DNA of 64,000 bases, taken from assembly GCA_965533275.1 (NCBI GenBank), contig CBESWG010000014.1, forward strand, positions 10,427 to 74,426, written 5' to 3'. A program made the position numbers and the translations under genes. Source of the DNA: JAUXEH01 sp965533275 (GTDB lineage: Bacteria > Acidobacteriota > Aminicenantia > Aminicenantales > Aminicenantaceae). Below, piece after piece: positions 43,422 to 52,026 of the stretch (its first letter is position 1; each line of letters begins with the position of its first letter). The notes under the pieces were generated by a model. It had not been told where the DNA came from. It made no database searches and saw only the letters and a program-made list of their open reading frames with translations.

Positions 43422-44282
43422 TTATATTAGCTCTCTCATATGGATGACGTCCCAGTAGGAAAAAACCGGGCCGTCCAGGCAGGTGTAGATATAGTCGATG
43501 GCACAGTGGCCGCATTTGCCCACGCCGCACTTCATGCGGCGTTCCAGCGTCATCAGGATCTGGTCCTTGGGGATGTCGAGCTTCAGAAACTCCTGGAGGA
43601 CGAACTTGTACATGACGGGGGGACCGCAGACCAGGCCGAAGGTGTTGGCCGGATCGATGCCATCCAGGTGGGGGAAGAGCGTGGTCACGACTCCGGTTCC
43701 TTCGGTCCACTGTCCGGTGTCATCCGTGTCGACTGTAAGGTAGCATTCCAGGTCATCCCGCCCCTTGAGTTCCAGCTGCTCTTTTAGGAACAGCATCTCG
43801 TCCGGCTTCTTGGCGCCGTGCAGCAGGATCACACGGCCGAACTGGTCGCGGTTGTCGAGGCAGTAGAGCAGCACGGAGCGAAGAGGCGCCGCACCCAGGC
43901 CGCCCATCACGATCAGGATGTCCTTGCCCTGCATCTGGTCCACGGGGAAGCCGGCTCCATAGGGGCCCCGCAGTCCGACCAGGTCGTTTTCCTTCAGGTT
44001 GAAGAGCGAGTTGGTGACCGTGCCGGTCTTGCGGATGCAGAATTCCAGCAGGCCGGGCCGGGACGGTGTGGACGAGATAGAAAAAGGAGCCTCTCCGGCG
44101 CCCAGGACGGTCATCATGGCGAACTGGCCAGTTTCGTAGCGGAAATCCAGCGCCTTCTGCATTTCGGCAATCCGGATCTGGAAGAAATTCACATCTTCTG
44201 TCAGGGGGTAGGTCCTCACGATCCGGGCTGGTTCCGGAAGGAATGGGTTGGCGATGTTGGTGGCTTTCTGTGCGCCGTTCAT
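43422..44282 (-). CDS. Group 3b hydrogenase gamma subunit (FAD/NAD(P)H-binding, ferredoxin-reductase-like)
   Basis: A 286-residue flavoprotein of the dihydroorotate dehydrogenase electron-transfer/FNR type. FAD loop FSISSTPSRPG, GLRGPYGAGFPVD, nucleotide loop IVMGGLGAAPLRSVLLYCL, and the C-terminal 2Fe-2S ligands in RRMKCGVGKCGHC...C. It exchanges hydride with NADP(H). The ATG at 44282 overlaps the beta-subunit stop (ATGA); the longer upstream frame lies within that gene. Confidence 0.92.
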   Translation of the reverse strand: MNGAQKATNIANPFLPEPARIVRTYPLTEDVNFFQIRIAEMQKALDFRYETGQFAMMTVLGAGEAPFSISSTPSRPGLLEFCIRKTGTVTNSLFNLKENDLVGLRGPYGAGFPVDQMQGKDILIVMGGLGAAPLRSVLLYCLDNRDQFGRVILLHGAKKPDEMLFLKEQLELKGRDDLECYLTVDTDDTGQWTEGTGVVTTLFPHLDGIDPANTFGLVCGPPVMYKFVLQEFLKLDIPKDQILMTLERRMKCGVGKCGHCAIDYIYTCLDGPVFSYWDVIHMRELI

Positions 44283-45340
44283 TTTGTCACCTCTTGACTG
44301 AGTCGATTCCAGAAGGCATCGGTATCCGCTCCGTCCAGCGAATCGGCCACGGTCTTGATGTTGATGTCGACCGGGCATGCCGCTATGCAGCGTCCGCAGC
44401 CCACGCAGGAGGGCTTGCCGTATTTGCCGATGTAGGCCTGGAGTTTGTGTGTGTACCAGAGCTTGAGCCTCTCCGCACGTTTCTCGCGGAAATTCTCGCC
44501 TCCGGCGACACCGGAATAATTTTCCAGCGTGCAGGCATCCCAGCAGCGGCTGATGTTGGAGTGCTCCGCTCCCAGGACGGGCCGGTCTTCCACGTTGTAG
44601 CAGTTGCAGGTGGGGCAGACATTGGTGCAGGAACCACACGCCAGGCAGGCTTCTCCGAGTTTTTCCCAGACGGGATCGTTGTATCGGAGCTCCATGAGGT
44701 CGGGCATGGCCGCGAAGTTGATCTCGCTACTGAACGCCTTGTTCCGTTCCTCTCCCCGCTGCATGAACCGCTGGATATCCTGGTCCTCGATTTCTTCCTG
44801 GAAGAGATCGGGCACGAGGCGGATCAGGTCGTCGCCCCGAGTGGAACCGATCCACACCAGGTAGAAGTCCTTGAGGTCGGTGAAGAACAGGTCATAGCCT
44901 TCTTCCACGATGTGCGTGTTGGTGGACTTGCACAGGCAGTGTTCATCGGGCCAGCAGGAGTGGCCGAGGATCAGCGCCTTCTTCCTGGATTCCAGGTAGT
45001 AGGGGTCGTCAATTGAGTAGCTGTAGAATTTGTCCATGGTGAGCAGGCCGGAGATGTCACAGGGATGGATTCCGAAAATGATCTTGTTCGAGACGTGCGA
45101 GAAATCAGGTGTGTATTCTGTCTTGGTCGCCTGGAACATGTTGAAGCGGGACGGGATCAGGATTTTTCGGGGGGGGAGGATGGTGCGGGTGTAGTTCAGG
45201 TCGATCTCGGAAAAGTCCTGCACGATCTGGAAGGTGTGTTTGTCGGGGCCCTTTTTGACCGGAGCCCAGAGCTCGGCCTCCCTGGAGATCGCCTCCAGGA
45301 AGGAAGAGAGGTCTTCCTTTTTCATTTTTACGATCTTCAT
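44279..45340 (-). CDS. Group 3b hydrogenase beta subunit (dicluster ferredoxin-like)
   Basis: A 353-residue iron-sulfur protein related to HydB of sulfhydrogenases and AsrA of anaerobic sulfite reductase. An N-terminal domain with FGIHPCDISGL and LGHSCWPDEHCLC is followed by two 4Fe-4S motifs, CLACGSCTNVCPTC and CVGCGRCIAACPV. It links the flavin subunit with the hydrogenase core. First gene of the operon, 87 bp downstream of a sigma-54 promoter. Confidence 0.9.
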   Translation of the reverse strand: MKIVKMKKEDLSSFLEAISREAELWAPVKKGPDKHTFQIVQDFSEIDLNYTRTILPPRKILIPSRFNMFQATKTEYTPDFSHVSNKIIFGIHPCDISGLLTMDKFYSYSIDDPYYLESRKKALILGHSCWPDEHCLCKSTNTHIVEEGYDLFFTDLKDFYLVWIGSTRGDDLIRLVPDLFQEEIEDQDIQRFMQRGEERNKAFSSEINFAAMPDLMELRYNDPVWEKLGEACLACGSCTNVCPTCNCYNVEDRPVLGAEHSNISRCWDACTLENYSGVAGGENFREKRAERLKLWYTHKLQAYIGKYGKPSCVGCGRCIAACPVDINIKTVADSLDGADTDAFWNRLSQEVTK

Positions 45341-45426
45341 TCCATAATTCCTTTATTAATATTTGTTGAAACAATGAATGATCTGTGCATGATGTATTCT
45401 GCTGGTTTCCTAGAAAGAAGTGAGGA

Positions 45427-45442
45427 TGCAAAATCCATGCCG
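45427..45442 (-). promoter_or_regulatory. Sigma-54 promoter of the group 3b hydrogenase operon
   Basis: On the minus strand CGGCATG-GATT-TTGCA: GG-N10-GC with 5 of 5 core -12 bases. Predicted start near 45416, giving a ~75-nt leader before the ATG at 45340. Confidence 0.78.
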
Positions 45443-45556
45443 ATCTTGGCGGGAAGACAAAATATTTTGATGTTATCCTAAGCTAAAGAAAACAAGGCAG
45501 TTAGCGGGGCCGATATTGTGGGGACAAGGGGAGGGAGCTTTGACAGGATGCAAACA

Positions 45557-45571
45557 GGGGCATTTTTCCCC
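45557..45571. promoter_or_regulatory. Candidate enhancer (UAS) dyad for the sigma-54 activator
   Basis: GGGGCA-TTT-TTCCCC, centre 136 bp from the -12 C of the promoter at 45427, matching 11 of 15 positions of the dyad at 40570 and followed by the same AC. Confidence 0.6.
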
Positions 45572-45620
45572 ACCCGCTGTGCAGATTTCTCCCACCCCCA
45601 CTAGGGGACATCCCATGGGA

Positions 45621-46979
45621 TCAGGTGAGGTTGTACTTTTTGATCTTTGCCAGGAGGGTCTTGCGGTCGATGCCCAGTATCTGGGCGGTCTTGCTCCGGT
45701 TGCCGTGGTTGGCCTGGAGGACAAGCTGGATGTATTCCTGTTCCATCTGCTCCATGCTCTTGTGCTGACCCCCGGTGGGTTTCAGGAAAGAGAGGTTCGA
45801 TCCGATCCCATGATAGAGCAGGCCCGTCAGGTCGATCTGGTCGGACTCCGAGAGGACCACGGCCCGCTCAATCGTGTTTTCCAGCTCGCGAATGTTGCCG
45901 GGCCATTCATACTCCAGCAGGGCTTTCCGGGCTTCCGGAGAGATCTGACGGATGGTCTTCCTTGCTTTTTTGTTGGATTTGAGGATGAAGTGCTCCAGGA
46001 GATCCGGGATGTCTTCCCTTCTTTCGCGGAGTGGAGGGAGATGGATGGGGACGACGCTCAGGCGGTAGAAGAGGTCCTCGCGGAACTTGCCGGCCTGGAC
46101 ACATTCGGCCAGGTTCTCGTTGGTAGCGGCAATGATGCGCACGTCCACCTTGAGGGGCTGCGTGCTGCCGATCCGGGTGATTTCGCGTTCCTGGATGGCG
46201 CGCAGCAGCTTGGCTTGGATGTTGAGGCTGATGTTGCTGATCTCGTCCAGGAAGATGGTGCCGCCGTCTGCCACCTCGAAGCGGCCGTGTTTCGTCTCGT
46301 GGGCGCCGGTGAAGGAGCCCCTGACGTGACCGAACAGCTCGCTCTCGAACAGGGTCTCGACCAGTGCCCCGCAGTCTACGACCACGAAGGGAGCGTTCCG
46401 CCTGTAGCTGAAGTTATGGATCTGAGCCGCCAGCAGCTCCTTGCCTGTGCCGCTCTCCCCGGTGATCAATACCGTGCTTTCCGACACGCTCACGCGGCGC
46501 ACGATATCCATGACCTTGACGATGGAGTCACTCTTGCCGACCACCATGCCGGACTGGGTCGTCTGATTGAACTCCTCCTGCAGGGCGATGCTTTGTGAGT
46601 ACAGCGTGCGGCTCTCCAAGGCCTTTTTCACAATGACGCGCAGCTCCTCCGGGCTGAATGGCTTGGCGAGATAATCGAAAGCGCCACGTTTGATGGTGTC
46701 CACAGCGGATTCGATGGAGGCGAAACCGGTGATGATGATGACTGGTGTCTCGGGGGAGTCAGCCTTGATGCGGGTGAGGACCTCCTTGCCTTCCATCCCC
46801 GGCAGCTTGAGATCCAGCAGCACAGCATAAAAGGAGCCCTGTTTGAGGAGCTTGAGGCCCTGGACGCCGTCAGCGGCAGTCTGAACATCGTACCCCTGCT
46901 TCCTCAGGACGATGCTGCAGGAGTCACGGATGGCTTCTTCGTCGTCGATGATCAGGATCTGGGCGTTGTCATTCTTCAT
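45621..46979 (-). CDS. NtrC-family sigma-54-dependent response regulator
   Basis: A 452-residue activator with receiver (phosphoacceptor in AVLLDLKLPGMEG), AAA+ domain (Walker A GESGTGKELLAAQIH; sigma-54 contact loop GSFTGA instead of the usual GAFTGA; Walker B GGTIFLDEI) and a C-terminal Fis-type helix-turn-helix (NRSKTAQILGIDRKTLLAKI). It overlaps its kinase gene by 11 bp. It lies directly upstream of the hydrogenase operon whose sigma-54 promoter it probably activates. Confidence 0.94.
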   Translation of the reverse strand: MKNDNAQILIIDDEEAIRDSCSIVLRKQGYDVQTAADGVQGLKLLKQGSFYAVLLDLKLPGMEGKEVLTRIKADSPETPVIIITGFASIESAVDTIKRGAFDYLAKPFSPEELRVIVKKALESRTLYSQSIALQEEFNQTTQSGMVVGKSDSIVKVMDIVRRVSVSESTVLITGESGTGKELLAAQIHNFSYRRNAPFVVVDCGALVETLFESELFGHVRGSFTGAHETKHGRFEVADGGTIFLDEISNISLNIQAKLLRAIQEREITRIGSTQPLKVDVRIIAATNENLAECVQAGKFREDLFYRLSVVPIHLPPLRERREDIPDLLEHFILKSNKKARKTIRQISPEARKALLEYEWPGNIRELENTIERAVVLSESDQIDLTGLLYHGIGSNLSFLKPTGGQHKSMEQMEQEYIQLVLQANHGNRSKTAQILGIDRKTLLAKIKKYNLT

Positions 46980-48954
46980 CGTTCGCTCGATCGATAGGCA
47001 GCTTGACGGCGAAGGTGGCGCCCTCCCCCGCCTGGCTTCTCACCTCTATCGTCCCCCCGTGTTTGCGGATGATGCTGTAGCTGATGGCGAGCCCGAGGCC
47101 CGTGCCCTTTCCCACTTCCTTGGTGGAGAAAAACGGCTCAAACAGCCTTTTGATCTCCTCTTCCGGAATCCCATGGCCTGTGTCGGAGAACCGGATATCG
47201 ATGTAGCGCTCATCCGAGTTCAGCTCCGTGCGGAGCGTGAGGGTCCCGTCGTTGTCCATGGCTTCGGCCGCGTTGAGGATGATGTTCATGAAGACCTGCT
47301 GGAGCTGAGAGCCGTCGCCCACGATCAGAGGGAGGTCCGTCGCCAGGTGTCTCTCGATGATGATGTTCTGGAACATGGCCTGGTCTTCGATGATGTACAG
47401 GGATTTTTCCACGACAGCGTTGATATCCAGGGGGGACATCTCCGGGTCCCTGGGTCGGGCGAATTCCAACAGACCCTTGACGATATCCTTGCAGCGGGAG
47501 GTTTCCTTGATGATCTTTTTCAGGTTGCTGTAGTGGGGGTTGTCTTTGGGCGTGTCTTCCAGCAGCAGGTGGCTGTAGATGAGTATGCCGCCGAGGGGAT
47601 TGTTGATCTCGTGTGCGACACCGGCCGACAGCTTCCCCAGGGAGGCCAGCTTCTCGGACTGGATGAGGGAGGCCTGCATCTTGGTCAGCTCCTTGGTGCG
47701 CTCCTCCACCTTCCTCTCCAGGGTCGTTCCCCAGGTGACGAGCTCCTCGTTGGCCGTCTTGAGGTCTTCCGTCATCCTGTTGAAGGAGTTCGCCAGGTAG
47801 CCGATCTCGTCCGAGGACGTGACTTCGACGGTATGGGAGAGGTCTCCCCGAGAGATCTTCTGCGTGGCCTCCACCATCTTCCACAGCGGGTTGATGATAC
47901 GTCCGGTGGAGAAATAGAGTATGATGATCAACAGGACGACGCACAGCGAGGCGATGAGCACGAACGTGGACATGACCCGCCTTGCTATATCGAGATAGGG
48001 CTGTTCCAGGGTGCCTACGTAGAGGATGCCGATGATCGCGTCCTCGATGTCTTGTATGGGCTCGTAGGCCGTGATGTACCAGTCGTTGACGACGAAGGCC
48101 CTGTCGTTCCAGGATTTCCCTTCCAGCAGGACCGCGGTGTTGACCTCCTTGGACACGCGGGTTCCGATCGCACGGGTTCCGTTGTTGTTCCGGACATTGG
48201 TCGAGATCCGCAGGTCCTGCTGAAAGATGGTCGCGGTCCCGGTCTCTATGCCATGATATTTTTCTCCCTTGTAGATGGTCTCCTTGATCCGGTCCACGAT
48301 ATCATAGTTGCGGTTCAGGATGATGCCGCCGTAGAGGACGCCCAGCAGTGTGCCCGAGGCATCGACTACCGCGGCCGCGGCCTTCAGCATCATTCCGCTG
48401 GTCTCGCTGTCTTTGGGCCTTTCGGCGGCCTTGGGCGTCTCGATGAACTGGAAGAAGGCCTTCTCGGCCAGGTCCTCGCCCTCCTTGAGGAGTTCACTCC
48501 GTGGGACGATCTGGGTGTGAGCTGCGGCCTCCCTGTTCATGGCCCGCTCGATGATCGCATCTCCGGACTGGTCGTCGCCCACCACCTCGGGATTGCGGCA
48601 GCGCACGACCACGGTCCCGTTCCTATCCGTGAGGGTGAGGACGTCCAGGCCGTAGTCCCGGCGGGCCCGGGTCAGGTCCTGGCATATGATCTCATGGTCT
48701 CCGCTCCGGATGTCGTCGTGCAGGCTCGCCCGGGCCGCGGTCAGGCTGATGATTTCCTTTATGTCCTTGAGCTTTTCGTTATAGACCATCCAGGCGGCTG
48801 CCAGGTCGTGGTTCACCTTGGTCTGGGCCTGCGAGATCAGGGTGTTCTTGATGATCCTCTGGCCGAAATAGAGAGCGAGCAGCCCCCCGATAAGGATGAT
48901 GATGAGGAAGCTGAGGATGATCTTGGTGCGGAGAGAAAGATTTGGAAACTTCAT
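46969..48954 (-). CDS. Membrane sensor histidine kinase
   Basis: A 661-residue kinase: first helix TKIILSFLIIILIGGLLALYF, a large periplasmic Cache-like sensor (~40-320), second helix STFVLIASLCVVLLIIILYF, HAMP (PLWKMVEATQKISRGDLSH), a coiled coil, the His box GVAHEINNPLGGIL and an ATPase domain (NIILNAAEAM, DTGHGI, GTGLGLAIS). The partner is the overlapping NtrC-type gene. The ligand is unknown; an extracytoplasmic signal rather than H2 itself is implied by the topology. Confidence 0.92.
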   Translation of the reverse strand: MKFPNLSLRTKIILSFLIIILIGGLLALYFGQRIIKNTLISQAQTKVNHDLAAAWMVYNEKLKDIKEIISLTAARASLHDDIRSGDHEIICQDLTRARRDYGLDVLTLTDRNGTVVVRCRNPEVVGDDQSGDAIIERAMNREAAAHTQIVPRSELLKEGEDLAEKAFFQFIETPKAAERPKDSETSGMMLKAAAAVVDASGTLLGVLYGGIILNRNYDIVDRIKETIYKGEKYHGIETGTATIFQQDLRISTNVRNNNGTRAIGTRVSKEVNTAVLLEGKSWNDRAFVVNDWYITAYEPIQDIEDAIIGILYVGTLEQPYLDIARRVMSTFVLIASLCVVLLIIILYFSTGRIINPLWKMVEATQKISRGDLSHTVEVTSSDEIGYLANSFNRMTEDLKTANEELVTWGTTLERKVEERTKELTKMQASLIQSEKLASLGKLSAGVAHEINNPLGGILIYSHLLLEDTPKDNPHYSNLKKIIKETSRCKDIVKGLLEFARPRDPEMSPLDINAVVEKSLYIIEDQAMFQNIIIERHLATDLPLIVGDGSQLQQVFMNIILNAAEAMDNDGTLTLRTELNSDERYIDIRFSDTGHGIPEEEIKRLFEPFFSTKEVGKGTGLGLAISYSIIRKHGGTIEVRSQAGEGATFAVKLPIDRANDEE

Positions 48955-48970
48955 GGCCTGCGTGTGCTCG

Positions 48971-48999
48971 AACCCGGTTCCGGGTTAAGGTCCATTGTA
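48971..48999 (-). promoter_or_regulatory. Candidate promoter and operator ahead of the kinase-regulator pair
   Basis: A minus-strand TACAAT (48994-48999) follows the terminator of the mvhA operon, and the dyad AACCCGG-TT-CCGGGTT (48971-48986) lies between it and the kinase ATG. The -35 is not clear. The arrangement suggests independent, possibly repressed, expression. Confidence 0.35.
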
Positions 49000-49013
49000 G
49001 CCTATCTGCCCCA

Positions 49014-49050
49014 TAAAAAAAAGGCGGGAACCGAAAAATCGGTTCCCGCC
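49014..49050 (-). terminator. Rho-independent terminator of the hdr-nuo-mvh operon
   Basis: A perfect 12-bp stem (49023-49034 with 49039-49050) closed by a 4-nt loop, followed on the minus strand by eight or nine Ts. It lies 24 bp after the mvhA stop. Confidence 0.92.
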
Positions 49051-49073
49051 CGGATTCGCGGTTAGCCGCGGGA

Positions 49074-50543
49074 TTATTTGCGGTCTCGCTGGAGCTTTTT
49101 AACCAGCTGCCGGTGGTGGTCGTAGATGTTGAGCACCAGAGGCATCTCTCCCGGCAGGGCATGCGTCCCGCAGGCATGGCAGGGATCGTAGGGCCTGAAG
49201 GCCATCTCCGTCATGTTGAGCAGTCCCTCGGACACCTTGCCACCCTTGATGAAGGCCTTGGCGGCCTTTTCGATGGACATGGTGATGGCCGGGGCGTTGT
49301 GGATGGTGGCCACGATCAGGTTGGCCTCTTCCATGATCCCGCGTTCGTCTGTCTTGTAGTGATGGATCAGGGTGCCGCGCGGGGCCTCCACGATGCCCAC
49401 GCCTTCGGTCGGCGTCTCCGTGGGGAGCTGGCGGATGTTGGGATCGGTGATGGTCTTGTCTTCCAGCAGCAGCTTCATGGCCTCCGCGGCCTGCAGGGCC
49501 TCGATCAGGCGGGCCCAGTGGAAAGCCAGCGTGTGGTGAGAGGGCTTGCCTCCCAGGACCTCGAACATCTTCTCGTAATGCTCCTGGGCCAGGGGTGTCT
49601 GCATGCCGTCGGAGGCGTTCAGCCTTGCCAGGGGAGCCACACGGTAGAGGCTGGTGTCTTCACCCTCGACAAATCCCTTCCAGCCTAGCTTTTTAAGGAA
49701 GGGGAACTTGATGTAGGACCAGGGTTCCACGTGCTCCGCGATGTGATCGAGGTATTCGTGGGACTTGAATTTTACAAATTCCTTGCCCTTTGTGTCGACC
49801 ACGCGCACGTCGCCGTCGTAGAATTCGACCTTGTTGTTCTCGTCGACGAGCCCCATGTAGTAGGTCTCGAGCTGGTAGGCGTCGCCCACGACCACGTCGA
49901 CATAGTCTTTGTTCTTGAGGACCACGTCGCCGAAGAGCTGCAGGGCGAACTGGGCGAATTCCACGGCCAGGTTCGCGGTCTCCAGGAACTCCACGCGGTG
50001 CTCTTCGTCCAGTCCCTTGGACACCCCGCCCGGAAGCCCGCAGACCGGGTGGATGACCTTCCCACCCAGCCAGTTGATGATCTCCCGGCACTCGCGGCGC
50101 ACACGGATGACTTGGCCTCCGATCTCGAGGCCCACCTTTCCGATGACCCCCAGGATGTTCCGGTCCGCTGCGGGGGCGGTGGGGCCGACCACGAAGTCGG
50201 GTCCGCCCAGGAAGAAGAAATGCAGCGTATGGTCCTCCATCATGAACGCGTTGTAGATGAGCTCCCGGATCTTGCGTCCTGTGGGAGTGGGTTCCACGTT
50301 GAAGACTGCGTCCACGGCCTTGGTCGAACACATGTGGTGCGTGGTGGGACAAACGCCGCATATGCGCGGCGTGATGCGCGGCATCTCCTCGACAGGGCGG
50401 CCCACGGCGAACTGCTCGAATCCACGCAGCTCCGGGACCTGCAGGAACGCCCTTTCAACGTCTCCCTTGTCATCCAGGAAGATCTCGATCTTGCCGTGGC
50501 CCTCCAGTCGTGTTATGGGATCGATGGTGATTCTTTCACTCAT
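49074..50543 (-). CDS. mvhA: Group 3c [NiFe] hydrogenase large subunit (MvhA-like)
   Basis: A 489-residue large subunit of the Hdr-linked, F420-non-reducing type. NiFe ligands: RICGVC (Cys62, Cys65) and DPCHACGTH (Cys455, Cys458, His461). A 28-residue tail after His461 awaits removal by a maturation protease, presumably the stand-alone one at 37.7 kb. It overlaps mvhG (ATGA) and is the last gene of the operon, before a strong terminator. Confidence 0.94.
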   Translation of the reverse strand: MSERITIDPITRLEGHGKIEIFLDDKGDVERAFLQVPELRGFEQFAVGRPVEEMPRITPRICGVCPTTHHMCSTKAVDAVFNVEPTPTGRKIRELIYNAFMMEDHTLHFFFLGGPDFVVGPTAPAADRNILGVIGKVGLEIGGQVIRVRRECREIINWLGGKVIHPVCGLPGGVSKGLDEEHRVEFLETANLAVEFAQFALQLFGDVVLKNKDYVDVVVGDAYQLETYYMGLVDENNKVEFYDGDVRVVDTKGKEFVKFKSHEYLDHIAEHVEPWSYIKFPFLKKLGWKGFVEGEDTSLYRVAPLARLNASDGMQTPLAQEHYEKMFEVLGGKPSHHTLAFHWARLIEALQAAEAMKLLLEDKTITDPNIRQLPTETPTEGVGIVEAPRGTLIHHYKTDERGIMEEANLIVATIHNAPAITMSIEKAAKAFIKGGKVSEGLLNMTEMAFRPYDPCHACGTHALPGEMPLVLNIYDHHRQLVKKLQRDRK

Positions 50544-51517
50544 TTGATTGCCTCCAATCTTTTTCTCCGCAGGATCGATGAGGGCAGGCTGAAACGGTAG
50601 AAGGTCCCGGCAGGATCCACGATGGAGTCGACGATCTTTTCGATCTCGCCTTCATCATTCGTCTCGATGATGGAGCCCATGGCGGCCAGGAACTTGGCGC
50701 CCTGGTCGTAGACTTGGTCGGTGGGGCCGAAGCATCCACGACAGGGCATGTTGGCTGTGATACAGCGTTCCCCGCAACCCGTCCGGGTGGCGGGTCCCAT
50801 GCAGATGATGCCCTGGGCCAGGAAACAGGTTTCAGGGTCGGCCAGGACCTCCCAGGGGCGCTTGATCTCGAGCATCTCCAGCTTTTCGGGTTTGGAGTCG
50901 TTGCGCTCACAGTCATCGCACAGGGACTTGTTGGGCGACAGCACCGAGCCCTTGGGTGGCAGTTTCCCTTCCAGGATCGCACCCACGGCGTTCAGGATGA
51001 GGTCCCGCGGTGTGGCGCATCCCGGGAGATAGTAGTCGACGTCGATGACCTGGTCGAGGGTTTTGACGGTATCCCAGAACGCTGGCAGTGTCATTTCGTA
51101 GCCATCCACCTCACATTTTTCCAGGGGGACCACCCTGTCCGGATTCTCAGTGGACGGCGTGGTGTGGTAGGAGCGGTTGAAGATGGTCTCCTTGTTCCAG
51201 AAGTTGCCAAGCCCCGGGATCCCGCCCAGATGGGAACAGGAACCGTGGGCCACGATGAGGCCGGACTTCCTGCGCAGCATCTGGACCATCTCTTCCTGCT
51301 CGGACATGCGGACGGCACCGTTGATGAAGGTCACGGCGATGGAGCCGTCCGGCATGGCTTCGACGTCCTTCTTCTTGATGTCGATGGCCACGGGCCAGAA
51401 CACGATGTCCACGGCCTCGACCACCTTAAGGAGGTCTTCCGCCAGGTCGACGATGGACTCTTCGCAGCCCCCGCAGGAGGAACACCAGTAAAATGCGACC
51501 TTGGGCTTTTCGCTCAT
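50540..51517 (-). CDS. mvhG: Group 3c [NiFe] hydrogenase small subunit (MvhG-like)
   Basis: A 325-residue subunit starting with the proximal-cluster motif FYWCSSCGGCEESIVD, continuing GSCSHLGGIPG and LPGCATPRDLI, with C-terminal cluster ligands in CDDCERND, CFLAQGIICMGPATRTGCGERC and CRGCFGP. No signal peptide. The ATG at 51517 overlaps the mvhD stop (ATGA); the open frame upstream lies inside mvhD. It passes electrons between MvhA and MvhD. Confidence 0.93.
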   Translation of the reverse strand: MSEKPKVAFYWCSSCGGCEESIVDLAEDLLKVVEAVDIVFWPVAIDIKKKDVEAMPDGSIAVTFINGAVRMSEQEEMVQMLRRKSGLIVAHGSCSHLGGIPGLGNFWNKETIFNRSYHTTPSTENPDRVVPLEKCEVDGYEMTLPAFWDTVKTLDQVIDVDYYLPGCATPRDLILNAVGAILEGKLPPKGSVLSPNKSLCDDCERNDSKPEKLEMLEIKRPWEVLADPETCFLAQGIICMGPATRTGCGERCITANMPCRGCFGPTDQVYDQGAKFLAAMGSIIETNDEGEIEKIVDSIVDPAGTFYRFSLPSSILRRKRLEAIK

Positions 51518-51939
51518 TGCTCTCCTCCATTCAGGTTGAGTGGGCCGAGCTCTCGGACCTGTTCGGTGAATTCGTTGCAGACGTGCTGGAACTTGGCGCC
51601 TTCGGCGGCAGATACCCATTCCAAACGGAATCGCTCTTCTTCGATCCCGAACTGCTCGAGTACCTTGTTCAACAGTTTGTATCGCCTCAGGGCTTTGTAG
51701 TTGCCTTCTTGGTAGTGGCAGTCTCCCGGGTGGCATCCAGAGATCAGGACACCGTCGGCGCCTTCATCGAAGGCCTTCAGCACGAACTGAGGATCGACAC
51801 GGCCGCTGCACATCACGCGGATGATTCGCACGTTGGGGGCGTAGGTCATCCGGGCGGTGCCGGCCAGGTCGGCGCCGGTGTAGGAGCACCAGTTACACAA
51901 GAAACCAACAATTTTGGGCTCGTATGACTCGTTGCTCAT
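51514..51939 (-). CDS. mvhD: MvhD-like 2Fe-2S hydrogenase/Hdr linker subunit
   Basis: A 141-residue protein of the FlpD/MvhD family: FLCNWCSYTGADLAGTAR, VMCSGRVDP and SGCHPGDCHY supply the conserved Cys set of the [2Fe-2S] centre. In methanogens MvhD bridges the hydrogenase to HdrA; here it can bridge MvhAG to the HdrA-like proteins of the same operon. GGAGG precedes the ATG, behind an internal promoter. Confidence 0.93.
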   Translation of the reverse strand: MSNESYEPKIVGFLCNWCSYTGADLAGTARMTYAPNVRIIRVMCSGRVDPQFVLKAFDEGADGVLISGCHPGDCHYQEGNYKALRRYKLLNKVLEQFGIEEERFRLEWVSAAEGAKFQHVCNEFTEQVRELGPLNLNGGEQ

Positions 51940-51956
51940 CGTTGGCCTCCTTTACT

Positions 51957-51996
51957 AGAAATATTTCTCATCGGTTTCGAAAAACTTGACATTATA
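51957..51996 (-). promoter_or_regulatory. Internal promoter element and palindrome ahead of mvhD
   Basis: In the 87-bp gap a perfect TATAAT (minus strand, 51991-51996) with a poor -35 (TGGCAT) is followed by the perfect 12-bp palindrome AGAAATATTTCT (51957-51968) where the 5' end of the mRNA would lie. This could let mvhDGA be expressed separately and repressed by a dimeric regulator. Confidence 0.4.
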
Positions 51997-52026
51997 CTTG
52001 AACCATTCTTAATATGCCACATAAAA

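Larger units (their letters stand above)
45341..45620. other. Regulatory gap between the NtrC-type gene and the group 3b operon
   Basis: 280 bp without a coding frame. It carries the sigma-54 promoter (45427-45442), the dyad at 45557-45571 and a perfect 12-bp palindrome ATCCCATGGGAT (45610-45621) that touches the regulator stop codon. Confidence 0.65.

Noticed and set aside
46912..49065. Plus-strand open frame of 717 codons opposite the histidine kinase
   Set aside because: Antisense shadow: the minus strand has full kinase motifs, and the plus-strand translation lacks any and crosses the terminator.
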